A stretch of 57,717 bases of DNA, taken from contig JANYDS010000030.1 in assembly GCA_025363475.1 (NCBI GenBank), positions 1 through 57,717 of the forward strand, in the 5' to 3' direction. The first letter of the stretch is position 1, and every line of letters begins with the position of its first letter. The notes beneath the pieces were generated by a model, which saw only the letters and a list, made by a program, of their open reading frames with translations, searched no databases and had not been told where the DNA came from. Positions 25,814 through 34,669 of this stretch are shown piece by piece. Source of the stretch: Terriglobia bacterium (GTDB lineage: Bacteria > Acidobacteriota > Terriglobia > Bryobacterales > Bryobacteraceae). A program made the translations under genes and the position numbers.

Positions 25814-25927
25814 TTCAAAGTACTAAAGCATTGTGTGTGACCTACCGATAAGTTCCATAGCGACCAGAAGAACGGTCGCATCCCCGCGATTATTTCGTGG
25901 AGAATACCCGGAAAAGGAAGGTCCTCC

Positions 25928-28900
25928 ATGGACTTATCGGTACTCAGACTCCGCAGTGTCCCGGCATTCGCCGCACTGCTCGCATTCACTATCGGGGCTG
26001 GCAGCGCGCAGGCGTTCAGCCTTGTCGCGACCAGCCCCGTCGCATTAACGTGCAGCACAGCCGCAGGCCCCGGGGCAGCACAAACCATCAACATCAAACC
26101 TGTCGTAGCACTCACCGGTGTAAATACTCTGGCTGTCTCCTTCACAGCCCCGGGCGGCGGACTCATCGTCATCGCACCTGGAACCACCACCCTGAGCACT
26201 GCTAACCAGGTAGCGGGAATCAACTACACGGTGGTTGTCGGCAACGGCTGCGTCGGTGCCAGCACCGGTGCCACCACCATTCAGTTCAAGTCTGCCGGCG
26301 TAAACGACGTCACTGTGACGGCGAACGACGTGGTTACCTCCACGACCTCGGGCCTTGTCGCTCCGCCGGTAATCATCACCTGCGCCCGAAGCGGCGGTGT
26401 CTTCACTCCAGGCAGCGCCCAGACGGCATCGGTGACATCCACCGCCGTCGGCGGCACCGCGTTCAGCATCGACAACGCGACCAGCGGAATTGCCCCTCCT
26501 GCATGGATGGTGCTCAGTTCTGTTGCCGGTGGCACCGCGACCTCTACGGCGGTTACCTTCACCGTGGCAGCAGCTTCCGGCTGCGGCGGTTTTGCGTTGA
26601 ACAGCAGCACCAACTGGACTCTCCACCTGCTGAATGCACCAGGTCCGGACAAGTTGCTCGTCGTGACCCTGCAGATCGTTCCCCCGACACCGCTCACAGC
26701 CACCCCCAGCCCGGCGACGCTCTCTTATGTCAAAGGCTCCGGCACTGCTGGTTATGTTGACATCAGACTGGCGTCTGTGAACAGCCCTGCCCCGTTCTTC
26801 TCAGTGAATACTGCAAGTTTGCCCATCTGGCTGACCGTGGATTCAACTACCGGAACCGTGCCGAAGAGTTTACGCTTCAGCTCGACTAGTGTTTGCGACA
26901 CACTCGCGCCTGGAACCTACTCCGCAACCATCCTCGTCAGAGTGTCAGGTTACGCCGATATGGCCTTGCCCATCAGCCTGCTGCTCAACAACAAGGCCCC
27001 GCGGCTGTCTGTCTCGGAAGGCACCACGCGCAATATTTCATGGACCCTCGGCACCACGCTTCCCAACCCGGTGATTACGGCGGTTTCAACTGACTCGCCT
27101 ATCTCCTACGCTGTGACCACGGGTGGCACGCTGGCACCCATCGTCGCTGCAGCCCAGCAGTCCGGCCTGGCTTACAGCTTTGGCAGTCAGATCGGCGTCA
27201 CGTTCAATCCGCTGATTTTCGCGGCGGCGCAGCCGGGCAGTATCCTCACCGGCACCGTGACCCTGACATGGGGCAGTCCCGCTTCGACAATCGTGGTTAC
27301 GTTCAACGTCAGTGTTCAGTCTCCCGGCGCAACCGTTAGCGGTTTGACTCCGGCCAGTCTGCCCACCGCCGTTTCCGGACAGACCTTCACGGTGGTTCTG
27401 ACGGGCACGGGTTTCGTACCCGGAACCGATCCCCTGCAGAAGACCAAAGTTGGTATCGTCACCAGCGGTGTAATCGTTGCGGATACCAATATTGCGGTCA
27501 ACGTCGTGAATCCGTCCAACATCATCCTCACCATCACCGCGCCGGTAGTTGCTGATCCGTACCTGCCGTTTGCCCAAAGCGGCACGGGTGGCTCAGTAGT
27601 CCTCGGAATTTGTAATCCGGCGGGCGCAAGTTGCAGCGCAGCCAGCGGAACCGCAACCCTCACCATCGGGTCTGGTCCCATCATTCAGGCTGTTACCAGC
27701 GCCTCCACCTTCACTCAGGTAACACCGCCCGCGCTGCCATCTATCGCTCCTTATGACATGCTGAGCATCTTCGGCGCGAACTTCTGTTCCTCGGGTGGTA
27801 CGGGCTGCAGTTCTAGCCAGATCCTCTACGGAACGCCGGATGCTGTTACGGATCGCTACCCCGCAACCCTGAGCCCTGATGCGGTCAGCGCTACCCAGCG
27901 TTCTCTCACCGCGACGTTCCAGACTCATGCCAGTACGCCTGTGGTGATTGCCAACTCCCCGCTGCTGTTTGCCACCAACGGGCAGATCAACCTGCTGGTT
28001 CCGGTGGCGGTTTCGGCCTCCATCGGCACGTCCATCGACGTCGTAATCAACTTCGGTTATGGCTCAGGCGCAACCATGAAGAGCAGCACTCCCTTCGCGG
28101 TGAACGTCACAGCTACCAACCCCGGCATCTTTACGGTCGGCTCAAACGGCCAGGGCGATGGAGCTATCCTGAACGCGAACTGGGCCCTGGTGAATACCGG
28201 AAATCCTGCTGGCATGCGCTCAACCGCAGCGGATTCCGATACCGTCCAGTTGTACGTGACGGGTCTCGGCGCACCGGACAGTACGGGCGATAACGCTACG
28301 GCCGGTTCCAGCTTCGCCTGGTCGGCTGATTGTATTACGACGGCCAGCTATCTGACGTCACTGAACGCAGCAGCGGGTAGTTCGCTAACCAATGTGGATG
28401 GAACCATCATTCAAGGGTCGCTGTTCAACAGCAACCGCTTGCCTCCCTGTACGTTGAGCAACTCGGCACTGGTACCCACCATCAGTATTGGTGGCGTGGC
28501 CGGAACGGTTGTTTACTCGGGCTTTGTTGCCAATAGCATTGCCGGCCTCTACCAGGTCAACGTGACGCTACCCGGTGCAGCCGGTGGTCCTTTCACGTCT
28601 CCGACGGGTTCGTCCATCAGTGCCATTACGGCGCCCGTGCAACTGCCGGTCACGATTACGGCGAATGGAATAACCAGCCAGACGGGTGTCAATGTCTGGG
28701 TTGCGCCGCGACTGAAAGTAGTCGGTCCCAGCGGTGCCGGGTTGACCGGTACTGTCGGCATCGCCTGGAGCAGCTCGAATAATCTGGTGGTTGCTACCGA
28801 AGGAACCTCAACCTATAAATACACGCTGACTTCCGGCCTGTTCCCGTCCGGACTGACGCTCAACTCCGCTACCGGTGCCATAGCAGGTACGCCGGGAGCC

Positions 28901-29572
28901 AACACCGCAGGGTCTTACACAGTAACGGTTACGGCAACCGATTCGGCCAACGTGCCCGTCACCGGCACGGTGGCCTTCACCCTAACGGTCGCAGGTGGTC
29001 TGGTAGTTACCAGCACCGGCGTAGCACCTTACACAGGCACGTTCGCTACTGCCAACACCACCCTCACCAGGGTCCAGGCGACTGGCGGTGCCTTCCCGTA
29101 TGCCTATACGATCACATCTCCGGGTTCACTTCCCGTCGGGATGACGATTAACGTGGCCACGGGCGTCATCGGATTCACAGCGCTGACTCCGGCAGGGACT
29201 TACCATGTCACTGTCACGGCGACGGACTCGACAAGCGGCACTCCGCTGACGGGCACCATAACCTTCGATATCGCCATTGCGATGCGAATGGCGCGTACCG
29301 TTCCGGTCCACGGGGCCAACGGCACCGCGAGCGCGATCAGTACGGTCAGCACCACTGGCCAGACTGGCACGCCGACCTTTGCCTTTGATTCCAGCACCAC
29401 GCCTCCCGCATGGGCAGCAATCGACGCAGTGACTGGAATCGTCTCGATCACCACCGCGGCCCCTGCCACTTCGACGGCAACCGTAACAGTAGTGGCAACC
29501 GACTCAACAACAGCACCCGGCGCAGCTACCGCAGCGACCGGCTCCATCACGGTGTTGATCACCATCGACTAA
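25928..29572 (+). CDS. Giant secreted Ig-like protein with Solibacter-type C-terminal module (TIGR03437-like)
   Basis: The 1214-residue protein has an N-terminal signal peptide (ending near AQAF) and a good ribosome site (AGGAAGG upstream of the ATG). It is Thr-, Ser-, Ala- and Gly-rich and poor in charge. About 250-470 carry BACON-like beta segments (FSVNTASLPIWLTVD). About 580-930 resemble TIGR03437, with YDMLSIFGANFC, QINLLVPVAVS and VNVTLPGA. At least two putative-Ig (He_PIG) repeats follow, with FPSGLTLNSATGAIAGTP and LPVGMTINVATGVIG. Likely an exported adhesin or matrix protein. A strong hairpin terminator follows. Confidence 0.8.
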   Translation: MDLSVLRLRSVPAFAALLAFTIGAGSAQAFSLVATSPVALTCSTAAGPGAAQTINIKPVVALTGVNTLAVSFTAPGGGLIVIAPGTTTLSTANQVAGINYTVVVGNGCVGASTGATTIQFKSAGVNDVTVTANDVVTSTTSGLVAPPVIITCARSGGVFTPGSAQTASVTSTAVGGTAFSIDNATSGIAPPAWMVLSSVAGGTATSTAVTFTVAAASGCGGFALNSSTNWTLHLLNAPGPDKLLVVTLQIVPPTPLTATPSPATLSYVKGSGTAGYVDIRLASVNSPAPFFSVNTASLPIWLTVDSTTGTVPKSLRFSSTSVCDTLAPGTYSATILVRVSGYADMALPISLLLNNKAPRLSVSEGTTRNISWTLGTTLPNPVITAVSTDSPISYAVTTGGTLAPIVAAAQQSGLAYSFGSQIGVTFNPLIFAAAQPGSILTGTVTLTWGSPASTIVVTFNVSVQSPGATVSGLTPASLPTAVSGQTFTVVLTGTGFVPGTDPLQKTKVGIVTSGVIVADTNIAVNVVNPSNIILTITAPVVADPYLPFAQSGTGGSVVLGICNPAGASCSAASGTATLTIGSGPIIQAVTSASTFTQVTPPALPSIAPYDMLSIFGANFCSSGGTGCSSSQILYGTPDAVTDRYPATLSPDAVSATQRSLTATFQTHASTPVVIANSPLLFATNGQINLLVPVAVSASIGTSIDVVINFGYGSGATMKSSTPFAVNVTATNPGIFTVGSNGQGDGAILNANWALVNTGNPAGMRSTAADSDTVQLYVTGLGAPDSTGDNATAGSSFAWSADCITTASYLTSLNAAAGSSLTNVDGTIIQGSLFNSNRLPPCTLSNSALVPTISIGGVAGTVVYSGFVANSIAGLYQVNVTLPGAAGGPFTSPTGSSISAITAPVQLPVTITANGITSQTGVNVWVAPRLKVVGPSGAGLTGTVGIAWSSSNNLVVATEGTSTYKYTLTSGLFPSGLTLNSATGAIAGTPGANTAGSYTVTVTATDSANVPVTGTVAFTLTVAGGLVVTSTGVAPYTGTFATANTTLTRVQATGGAFPYAYTITSPGSLPVGMTINVATGVIGFTALTPAGTYHVTVTATDSTSGTPLTGTITFDIAIAMRMARTVPVHGANGTASAISTVSTTGQTGTPTFAFDSSTTPPAWAAIDAVTGIVSITTAAPATSTATVTVVATDSTTAPGAATAATGSITVLITID

Positions 29573-29605
29573 AACTGCTCCGCAAGGAGCTTGACCTGCA
29601 AAACG

Positions 29606-29643
29606 CGGCGGCCGGAGAGCAATCTCCGGTCGCCGTTTACGTT
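29606..29643 (+). terminator. Hairpin terminator after the giant secreted protein
   Basis: CGGCGGCCGGAGA (29606-29618), loop GCAA, then TCTCCGGTCGCCG (29623-29635) form a 13-bp stem with one G-T pair. TTTACGTTT follows. It separates the giant secreted protein gene from the isc operon. Confidence 0.75.
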
Positions 29644-29663
29644 TAGAAGGCCGTTTTTGCCGT

Positions 29664-29692
29664 TTGACTCCTGTCTTCCGGGGCGGTAACAT
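29664..29692 (+). promoter_or_regulatory. Sigma-70 promoter of the isc operon
   Basis: TTGACT (29664-29669) and TAACAT (29687-29692) are separated by exactly 17 bases. The GTG of the Rrf2 regulator is 30 bp further. GGAC-aataaag-GTCC (about 29701-29715) just downstream of the -10 is a short inverted repeat that could be an operator for the Rrf2 protein. The operator role is inference. Confidence 0.65.
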
Positions 29693-29722
29693 CGATTCAG
29701 GACAATAAAGGTCCGAATTCAA

Positions 29723-30193
29723 GTGCTCAAGCTCACCAAAAAAGCGGACTACGGCCTGATTGCCTTGCGGCACCTGGCATCCATTCCCGGAGCAACGGTG
29801 AGCACGAAGGACATCGCGGACACTTATCACCTGCCTGTGCCTCTGCTGGCCAAAGTCTTGCAAAAGCTTACTCGCGCCAAGATCCTCCAGTCGGTTGCCG
29901 GCACCCATGGTGGTTACAAACTGGCACGGCCAGCACTCAGAATCACTGCGCTTGAAGTGGTCCGGGCGATAGACGGCCCGGTAATCCTTACGCACTGCTT
30001 CACCGAACACGGCACCTGTGACCAGTCCGACAATTGCACCGTCCGAGAACCCCTGCGCAAAGTTCACGAAGCCATTTTGGAACTTCTCGACAGGTTTACT
30101 ATCTCAGATCTGGCGGAATCGCCCGCTGTCAGGTTAACGCAACTCCCCGGCGTTTTGAATCCGCGCCCTGCGCAGCTTCATCAGGCACTATAG
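29723..30193 (+). CDS. iscR: Rrf2/IscR-type iron-sulfur transcription regulator
   Basis: The protein has 156 residues from GTG at 29723. The N-terminal winged helix (KADYGLIALRHLA, GTHGGYKLAR) is classic Rrf2. Cysteines 92, 99 and 105 (HCFTEHGTCDQSDNC) have nearly the spacing of the IscR cluster ligands (92, 98, 104), so it probably binds an Fe-S cluster and senses cluster supply. It is the first gene of the isc operon, 21 bp before iscS, and likely represses it. Whether it acts like IscR or another Rrf2 type is inferred from context. Confidence 0.85.
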   Translation: MLKLTKKADYGLIALRHLASIPGATVSTKDIADTYHLPVPLLAKVLQKLTRAKILQSVAGTHGGYKLARPALRITALEVVRAIDGPVILTHCFTEHGTCDQSDNCTVREPLRKVHEAILELLDRFTISDLAESPAVRLTQLPGVLNPRPAQLHQAL

Positions 30194-30214
30194 CGAAATA
30201 GAAGAAAAATCCTA

Positions 30215-31429
30215 ATGAAAACTCCCATTTATCTTGACAATCACGCAACTACGCAGCTGGACCCCCGGGTTCTCGAAGCGATGCTCCCTTACTTCACCGA
30301 GCATTTCGGTAACTCGGCCAGCCGGAATCACGAATTTGGCTGGGCAGCTGAACAAGGCGTCGAAAAAGCGCGCAAGCAGGTCGCGGATTTGATCGGAGCC
30401 ACCCCGAAAGAAATCATCTTCACCAGCGGTGCTACGGAATCGAACAACCTCGCCATCAAGGGCGTAGCCGAGATGTATGCCGAAAAAGGCAACCATATAA
30501 TTACCGCCGCTACGGAACACAAAGCGGTACTTGACACATGCAAAAAGCTCGAAAAGAGCGGCTACCGCGTAACTTATCTGCCCGTGAAGGGCGACGGCCT
30601 GATTGACCTCGACATGCTGCGCGAGGCAATCACTGATAAAACAATCCTGGTCACCGTCATGTACGCCAACAACGAAATCGGCGTGATCCAGCCGGTAGCG
30701 GAAATCGGCGCGATCTGCCGCGAGCGCGGCGTTCTGTTCCACACCGACGGCGTACAGGCAGTCGGCAAAGTGCCGGTCGACGTCAACAAAGACAAGATCG
30801 ATATCATGTCGATCACGGCCCACAAACTGTACGGCCCTAAAGGCGTCGGCGCCCTCTACGTTCGCCGCAAGAATCCGCGTGTCCAGCTAACGGCCCAGAT
30901 GGATGGCGGCGGGCACGAACGCGGCATGCGCTCGGGCACCATGAACGTCCCCGGCATTGTTGGCTTGGGCGAAGCCTGTGCGATTTGCCAGCGGGAAATG
31001 GCTGAAGAATCGAAAAAGCTGCAGGGCATGCGTGACCGTCTGCGCACACGCCTTGAAGCCGGTCTCGACGAACTTTATCTGAACGGGTCATGGGAGCACC
31101 GCCTGCCGCACAGCCTTAACATCAGCTTTGCGTATGTGGAAGGTGAATCCCTGCTGATGGGCATCAATGACGTCGCTGTTTCGAGCGGCTCCGCCTGCAC
31201 TTCGGCGACACTCGAACCCAGCTACGTTCTTAAAGCCCTCGGCCTCGGCGATGACATCGCCCACTCTTCAATCCGCTTCGGTATCGGTCGTTTCAATACC
31301 AATGAAGAGATCGATTATGTGGCCGACAAGCTGATCAATGTCGTGACCAAACTGCGTGAACTTTCGCCGCTCTATGAGATGGCGAAAGAAGGTATCGATC
31401 TAAGCAAAGTGTCGTGGGTTAATCACTAA
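30215..31429 (+). CDS. iscS: Cysteine desulfurase IscS
   Basis: The 404-residue class V PLP enzyme removes sulfur from cysteine and passes it as persulfide to IscU. The PLP lysine is Lys204 in [10 protein letters not shown], and the persulfide Cys328 is in [13 protein letters not shown], the group I (IscS/NifS) loop length. LDNHATTQ opens the protein. Length matches E. coli IscS (404). It follows the Rrf2 gene closely and precedes iscU, so assembly of Fe-S clusters is its clear role. Confidence 0.95.
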   Translation: MKTPIYLDNHATTQLDPRVLEAMLPYFTEHFGNSASRNHEFGWAAEQGVEKARKQVADLIGATPKEIIFTSGATESNNLAIKGVAEMYAEKGNHIITAATEHKAVLDTCKKLEKSGYRVTYLPVKGDGLIDLDMLREAITDKTILVTVMYANNEIGVIQPVAEIGAICRERGVLFHTDGVQAVGKVPVDVNKDKIDIMSITAHKLYGPKGVGALYVRRKNPRVQLTAQMDGGGHERGMRSGTMNVPGIVGLGEACAICQREMAEESKKLQGMRDRLRTRLEAGLDELYLNGSWEHRLPHSLNISFAYVEGESLLMGINDVAVSSGSACTSATLEPSYVLKALGLGDDIAHSSIRFGIGRFNTNEEIDYVADKLINVVTKLRELSPLYEMAKEGIDLSKVSWVNH

Positions 31430-31484
31430 AACGATTCACCTCTAAAACGGTTAATCACAAACAGATTTCAGGGAGACAAAGAAA

Positions 31485-31907
31485 ATGGCATATTCCGACA
31501 AAGTTCTCGACCACTACAACAATCCGCGGAACGTAGGTTCCATGGATAAAAGTTCCGACAGTGTAGGCACCGGCATGGTGGGCGCTCCCGAATGCGGCGA
31601 CGTCATGAAACTGCAGATCCGCGTCAACGACGCCAGCGGCATCATCGAAGACGCCAAGTTCAAGACCTTCGGCTGCGGCAGCGCGATTGCCAGTTCCTCA
31701 CTCGCCACCGAATGGCTCAAGGGTAAGACTGTTGACGAAGCGCTCCAGATCAAGAACACTGATATCGTCAACGAACTCAGCCTGCCCCCGGTCAAGATCC
31801 ATTGCTCCGTGCTGGCTGAAGATGCGATCAAGGCTGCGATCAACGATTACCGGTCCAAACAGACCGTTAAAGCGGACGTGGGCCAGATGGAACACGCGGT
31901 AGCGTAA
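31485..31907 (+). CDS. iscU: Fe-S cluster scaffold IscU
   Basis: The 140-residue scaffold has all ligands: Cys37, Asp39, Cys64, His106 and Cys107 (PECGD, FGCGSA, IHCSV). LPPVKIHC holds the LPPVK motif recognised by HscA, which fits the presence of hscA in the operon. AGGGAG lies 11 bases before the ATG. Its TAA shares one base with the iscA ATG. It receives sulfur from IscS and passes clusters on via HscB/HscA. Confidence 0.95.
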   Translation: MAYSDKVLDHYNNPRNVGSMDKSSDSVGTGMVGAPECGDVMKLQIRVNDASGIIEDAKFKTFGCGSAIASSSLATEWLKGKTVDEALQIKNTDIVNELSLPPVKIHCSVLAEDAIKAAINDYRSKQTVKADVGQMEHAVA

Positions 31908-32284
31908 TGACGGCGGAAGTTGCCCAACCCGCAGCGCCGGAAATTGCACAGCCCGCAGCGCCGGAAATAGCGGTCACACCGAAGGCTGTCCAGAAAATCC
32001 GGCAGACGTTCGCCAAAATGGGCGTCGAAGGCGGGTTGCGTCTGGGCGTCCTCGGGGGCGGCTGTTCGGGCTTGAGCTACCAGTTCAAGTTCGACACCAA
32101 ACCGCGTCCGAAGGACAAAGTTTTCGATTTTGACGGCGTGCAGGTTTTCGTCGATCCGAAGAGTATTCTCTATCTTCACGGCATGACGCTTGATTACAAG
32201 GAATCGCTGATGCAGTCCGGCTTTGTGTTCGAAAATCCGAATGCGAAGAAGAACTGCGGGTGCGGTACTTCGTTCTCTTCCTGA
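31907..32284 (+). CDS. iscA: A-type Fe-S carrier IscA
   Basis: The 125-residue protein is an A-type carrier with three ligand cysteines: Cys53 in GGGCSGL, and Cys117 and Cys119 in NCGCGTSF. It delivers clusters to target proteins or supplies iron. The first 21 residues contain a tandem repeat of AQPAAPEI encoded by a 24-bp duplication, not usual for the family, so the added tail is probably flexible and dispensable. It is coupled to iscU by TAATG. Confidence 0.93.
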   Translation: MTAEVAQPAAPEIAQPAAPEIAVTPKAVQKIRQTFAKMGVEGGLRLGVLGGGCSGLSYQFKFDTKPRPKDKVFDFDGVQVFVDPKSILYLHGMTLDYKESLMQSGFVFENPNAKKNCGCGTSFSS

Positions 32285-32302
32285 CGAGCGGTCTGACTGG
32301 TC

Positions 32303-32839
32303 ATGACCCGGGATTTTTTCGAGTTTTTCGACCTTCCGCGTAACCTCTCGATTGACACAAAAGATCTGGAGAAACGCTTCTATGCACTGAGCAGGAAGTG
32401 GCATCCGGATCTTTTCGCACGCAAAAGCGAAGCGGAACGTGAAGAATCGCTGGAAGCAACCGCAGTTCTGAACGACGGTTATCGCACCCTCCGCGAACCC
32501 ATCGCCCGTGCCCTGTACCTGCTGAAACGGGAGGGTTTCGACGTAGCCGAACAGGGTTCAAAAGACGTTCCGGCCGACCTGCTGGAAGAAGTTTTCGAAC
32601 TCAACATGGCAGTGGAAGAACTGCAGGACGGCGATGAAAGCGCCCGCGCCCAATTGATTTCCGCCCGGCAGCGTTTTGAAGCCATGCGCGCTGAACTTGA
32701 TGCGGAACTGCAGCAGAAATTCGCAGCCTGGGATGCGGGCCATGACAAGGCAGCCCTGACGGAAGTCCGCGCCGTACTCAACCGACGAAAGTACATCACC
32801 AACCTAATCGCAAAAGCCAATGTTCCAGATCGAGTTTGA
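32303..32839 (+). CDS. hscB: Fe-S co-chaperone HscB
   Basis: The 178-residue protein has an N-terminal J domain with HPD at 34-36 (RKWHPDLF) and a C-terminal three-helix domain that binds IscU. It stimulates the ATPase of HscA and presents loaded IscU. It sits 18 bp after iscA and overlaps hscA by 20 bp. Length and order are as in proteobacterial HscB. Confidence 0.93.
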   Translation: MTRDFFEFFDLPRNLSIDTKDLEKRFYALSRKWHPDLFARKSEAEREESLEATAVLNDGYRTLREPIARALYLLKREGFDVAEQGSKDVPADLLEEVFELNMAVEELQDGDESARAQLISARQRFEAMRAELDAELQQKFAAWDAGHDKAALTEVRAVLNRRKYITNLIAKANVPDRV

Positions 32840-34667
32840 TAACAACGATGAAACCGTAGTCGGGATCGACCTCGGCACCACCAACAGTCTGGTCGCGTGG
32901 ATGAACCTGACGAAGCCGGAAGTGATTCCGGGCGAGGATGGCGACAAACTCGTCCCCAGTATTGTTTCGCTCACGCCGGAAGGCGGGGTCATCACGGGCA
33001 ACCCGGCGCGGCGCGAACTGATTGAGCATCCCAACCGGACCATCTATTCTGTGAAACGCCTGATGGGGCGCGGCGTGGCCGATGTTCAGGATGAACTAAA
33101 ACTTTTCCCGTTCCGCATCGCCGAAGGCAGCGACACCGTCATCCGGGTGGAACTGGGCGACAGAACTTTTACCCCCCCTGAAATCTCCGCGCTAATTCTG
33201 CGCCAGTTGCGCATAAACGCGGAAAAAGAACTGGGGCGCACCGTTACGAAAGCGGTGATCACAGTACCTGCCTACTTCAACGACGCACAGAGGCAAGCCA
33301 CGCGCGACGCGGGCCGCATCGCCGGGCTGGAAGTTCTCCGTCTCGTGAATGAACCCACAGCGGCAGCGCTTGCCTATGGTCTGGACAAGCGCAACGAAGG
33401 CACCATCGCGGTCTATGATCTGGGCGGCGGCACCTTCGACGTCTCTATCCTAAAGCTGCATGACGGCATTTTCGAAGTACTCGCTACCAACGGCGATACG
33501 CACCTCGGTGGCGACGACATCGACAACCTGCTGCTGAACATCGCGCTCGAAGACATCAGAACCGAGTGGGGAGAAGATGTTTCCGGATCAGGCGAAGCAG
33601 TCCAGACACTGCGTCAGGGAGTGATCTCCGTCAAAGAAGCGCTGTCATTCGCGCCGACCGCTGTTCTTTCCTTCGAATGGAAGGGCAACCAGTATCACCG
33701 CGAGATGACGCGCGAACTGTTTGAAGGGCTAATCCGCGGTATCGTGGACCGGACGCTGGGTCCATGTCGCGACTGCATGGCGGACGCGAATGTAACGCCC
33801 GAGCAGATTGACGAAGTGGTGATGGTGGGTGGTTCCACACGCATCCCGATGGTGCGCAGCGCCGTGGAAGTGCTGTTCCGCGCGAAGCCCCATACTGAAC
33901 TCAATCCCGACGAGGTCGTGGCACTGGGCGCGGCAGTACAAGCCGGGATTCTCGCCGGTACGGTTGAGAATCAACTGCTGCTGGACGTGACGCCGCTCTC
34001 GCTCGGCATCGAAATCTACGGGGGTATCGTTTCGAAAATTATCCACCGCAATTCCACCATTCCAGCCAGCGCGAGCGAAGCCTTTACAACCGGTTTTGAT
34101 GGCCAGACCAACGTCCTGATTCATGTCGTGCAGGGTGAACGTGAACTGGTGAAAGACTGCCGCAGTCTGGCCCGCTTCGATCTGAAGGGCATCGCGCCCA
34201 TGACGGCCGGCATGGCCAGAATCGAAGTCCGTTTCCTGATCGACGCCAACGGCATTCTCAATGTGACGGCTCGTGATGCGCGCACCGGAGTGGAACATTC
34301 TGTCGACGTCAAACCTTCTTACGGTCTAACTGATGAACAGGTGGAAGCGATGATTGAAGCCTCCATCGACAACGCGGAAGAAGACTTGAATGCCGCGCAG
34401 GTAGCTCAGGCGCGTGTAGATGCCGACGCGATTATCGCCGCCACGGAAAAAGCGAAGACAAAGAACGCCGAAGCTTGGGAGAGCCTGCCGGAAGAAGAAC
34501 GGAAGCAGATTGGCGATGCGATTTTGCAACTACAGTCGGTCTATCATGCGAACGATCATCACCTGATCCGCACGAAGGTGGAAGCGCTGAATGAAGCGAC
34601 CCAAAACCTTGCTGAGAGTCTGATGAATACCGCAGTACTGGGCGCACTCAAAGGGACGAAAATCTAA
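32820..34667 (+). CDS. hscA: Hsp70-type chaperone HscA
   Basis: The 615-residue Hsp70 starts with VVGIDLGTTNSL, followed by YDLGGGTFDVSI and VGGSTRIP in the ATPase domain. A substrate-binding domain and a short lid follow, without the EEVD or Glu-rich tail of DnaK, as in HscA. It uses ATP to release clusters from IscU via the LPPVK motif. It begins inside the 3' end of hscB. No ferredoxin gene (fdx) follows, unlike the E. coli operon: the M24 peptidase is next, two bases on. Confidence 0.93.
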   Translation: MFQIEFDNNDETVVGIDLGTTNSLVAWMNLTKPEVIPGEDGDKLVPSIVSLTPEGGVITGNPARRELIEHPNRTIYSVKRLMGRGVADVQDELKLFPFRIAEGSDTVIRVELGDRTFTPPEISALILRQLRINAEKELGRTVTKAVITVPAYFNDAQRQATRDAGRIAGLEVLRLVNEPTAAALAYGLDKRNEGTIAVYDLGGGTFDVSILKLHDGIFEVLATNGDTHLGGDDIDNLLLNIALEDIRTEWGEDVSGSGEAVQTLRQGVISVKEALSFAPTAVLSFEWKGNQYHREMTRELFEGLIRGIVDRTLGPCRDCMADANVTPEQIDEVVMVGGSTRIPMVRSAVEVLFRAKPHTELNPDEVVALGAAVQAGILAGTVENQLLLDVTPLSLGIEIYGGIVSKIIHRNSTIPASASEAFTTGFDGQTNVLIHVVQGERELVKDCRSLARFDLKGIAPMTAGMARIEVRFLIDANGILNVTARDARTGVEHSVDVKPSYGLTDEQVEAMIEASIDNAEEDLNAAQVAQARVDADAIIAATEKAKTKNAEAWESLPEEERKQIGDAILQLQSVYHANDHHLIRTKVEALNEATQNLAESLMNTAVLGALKGTKI

Positions 34668-34669
34668 CC

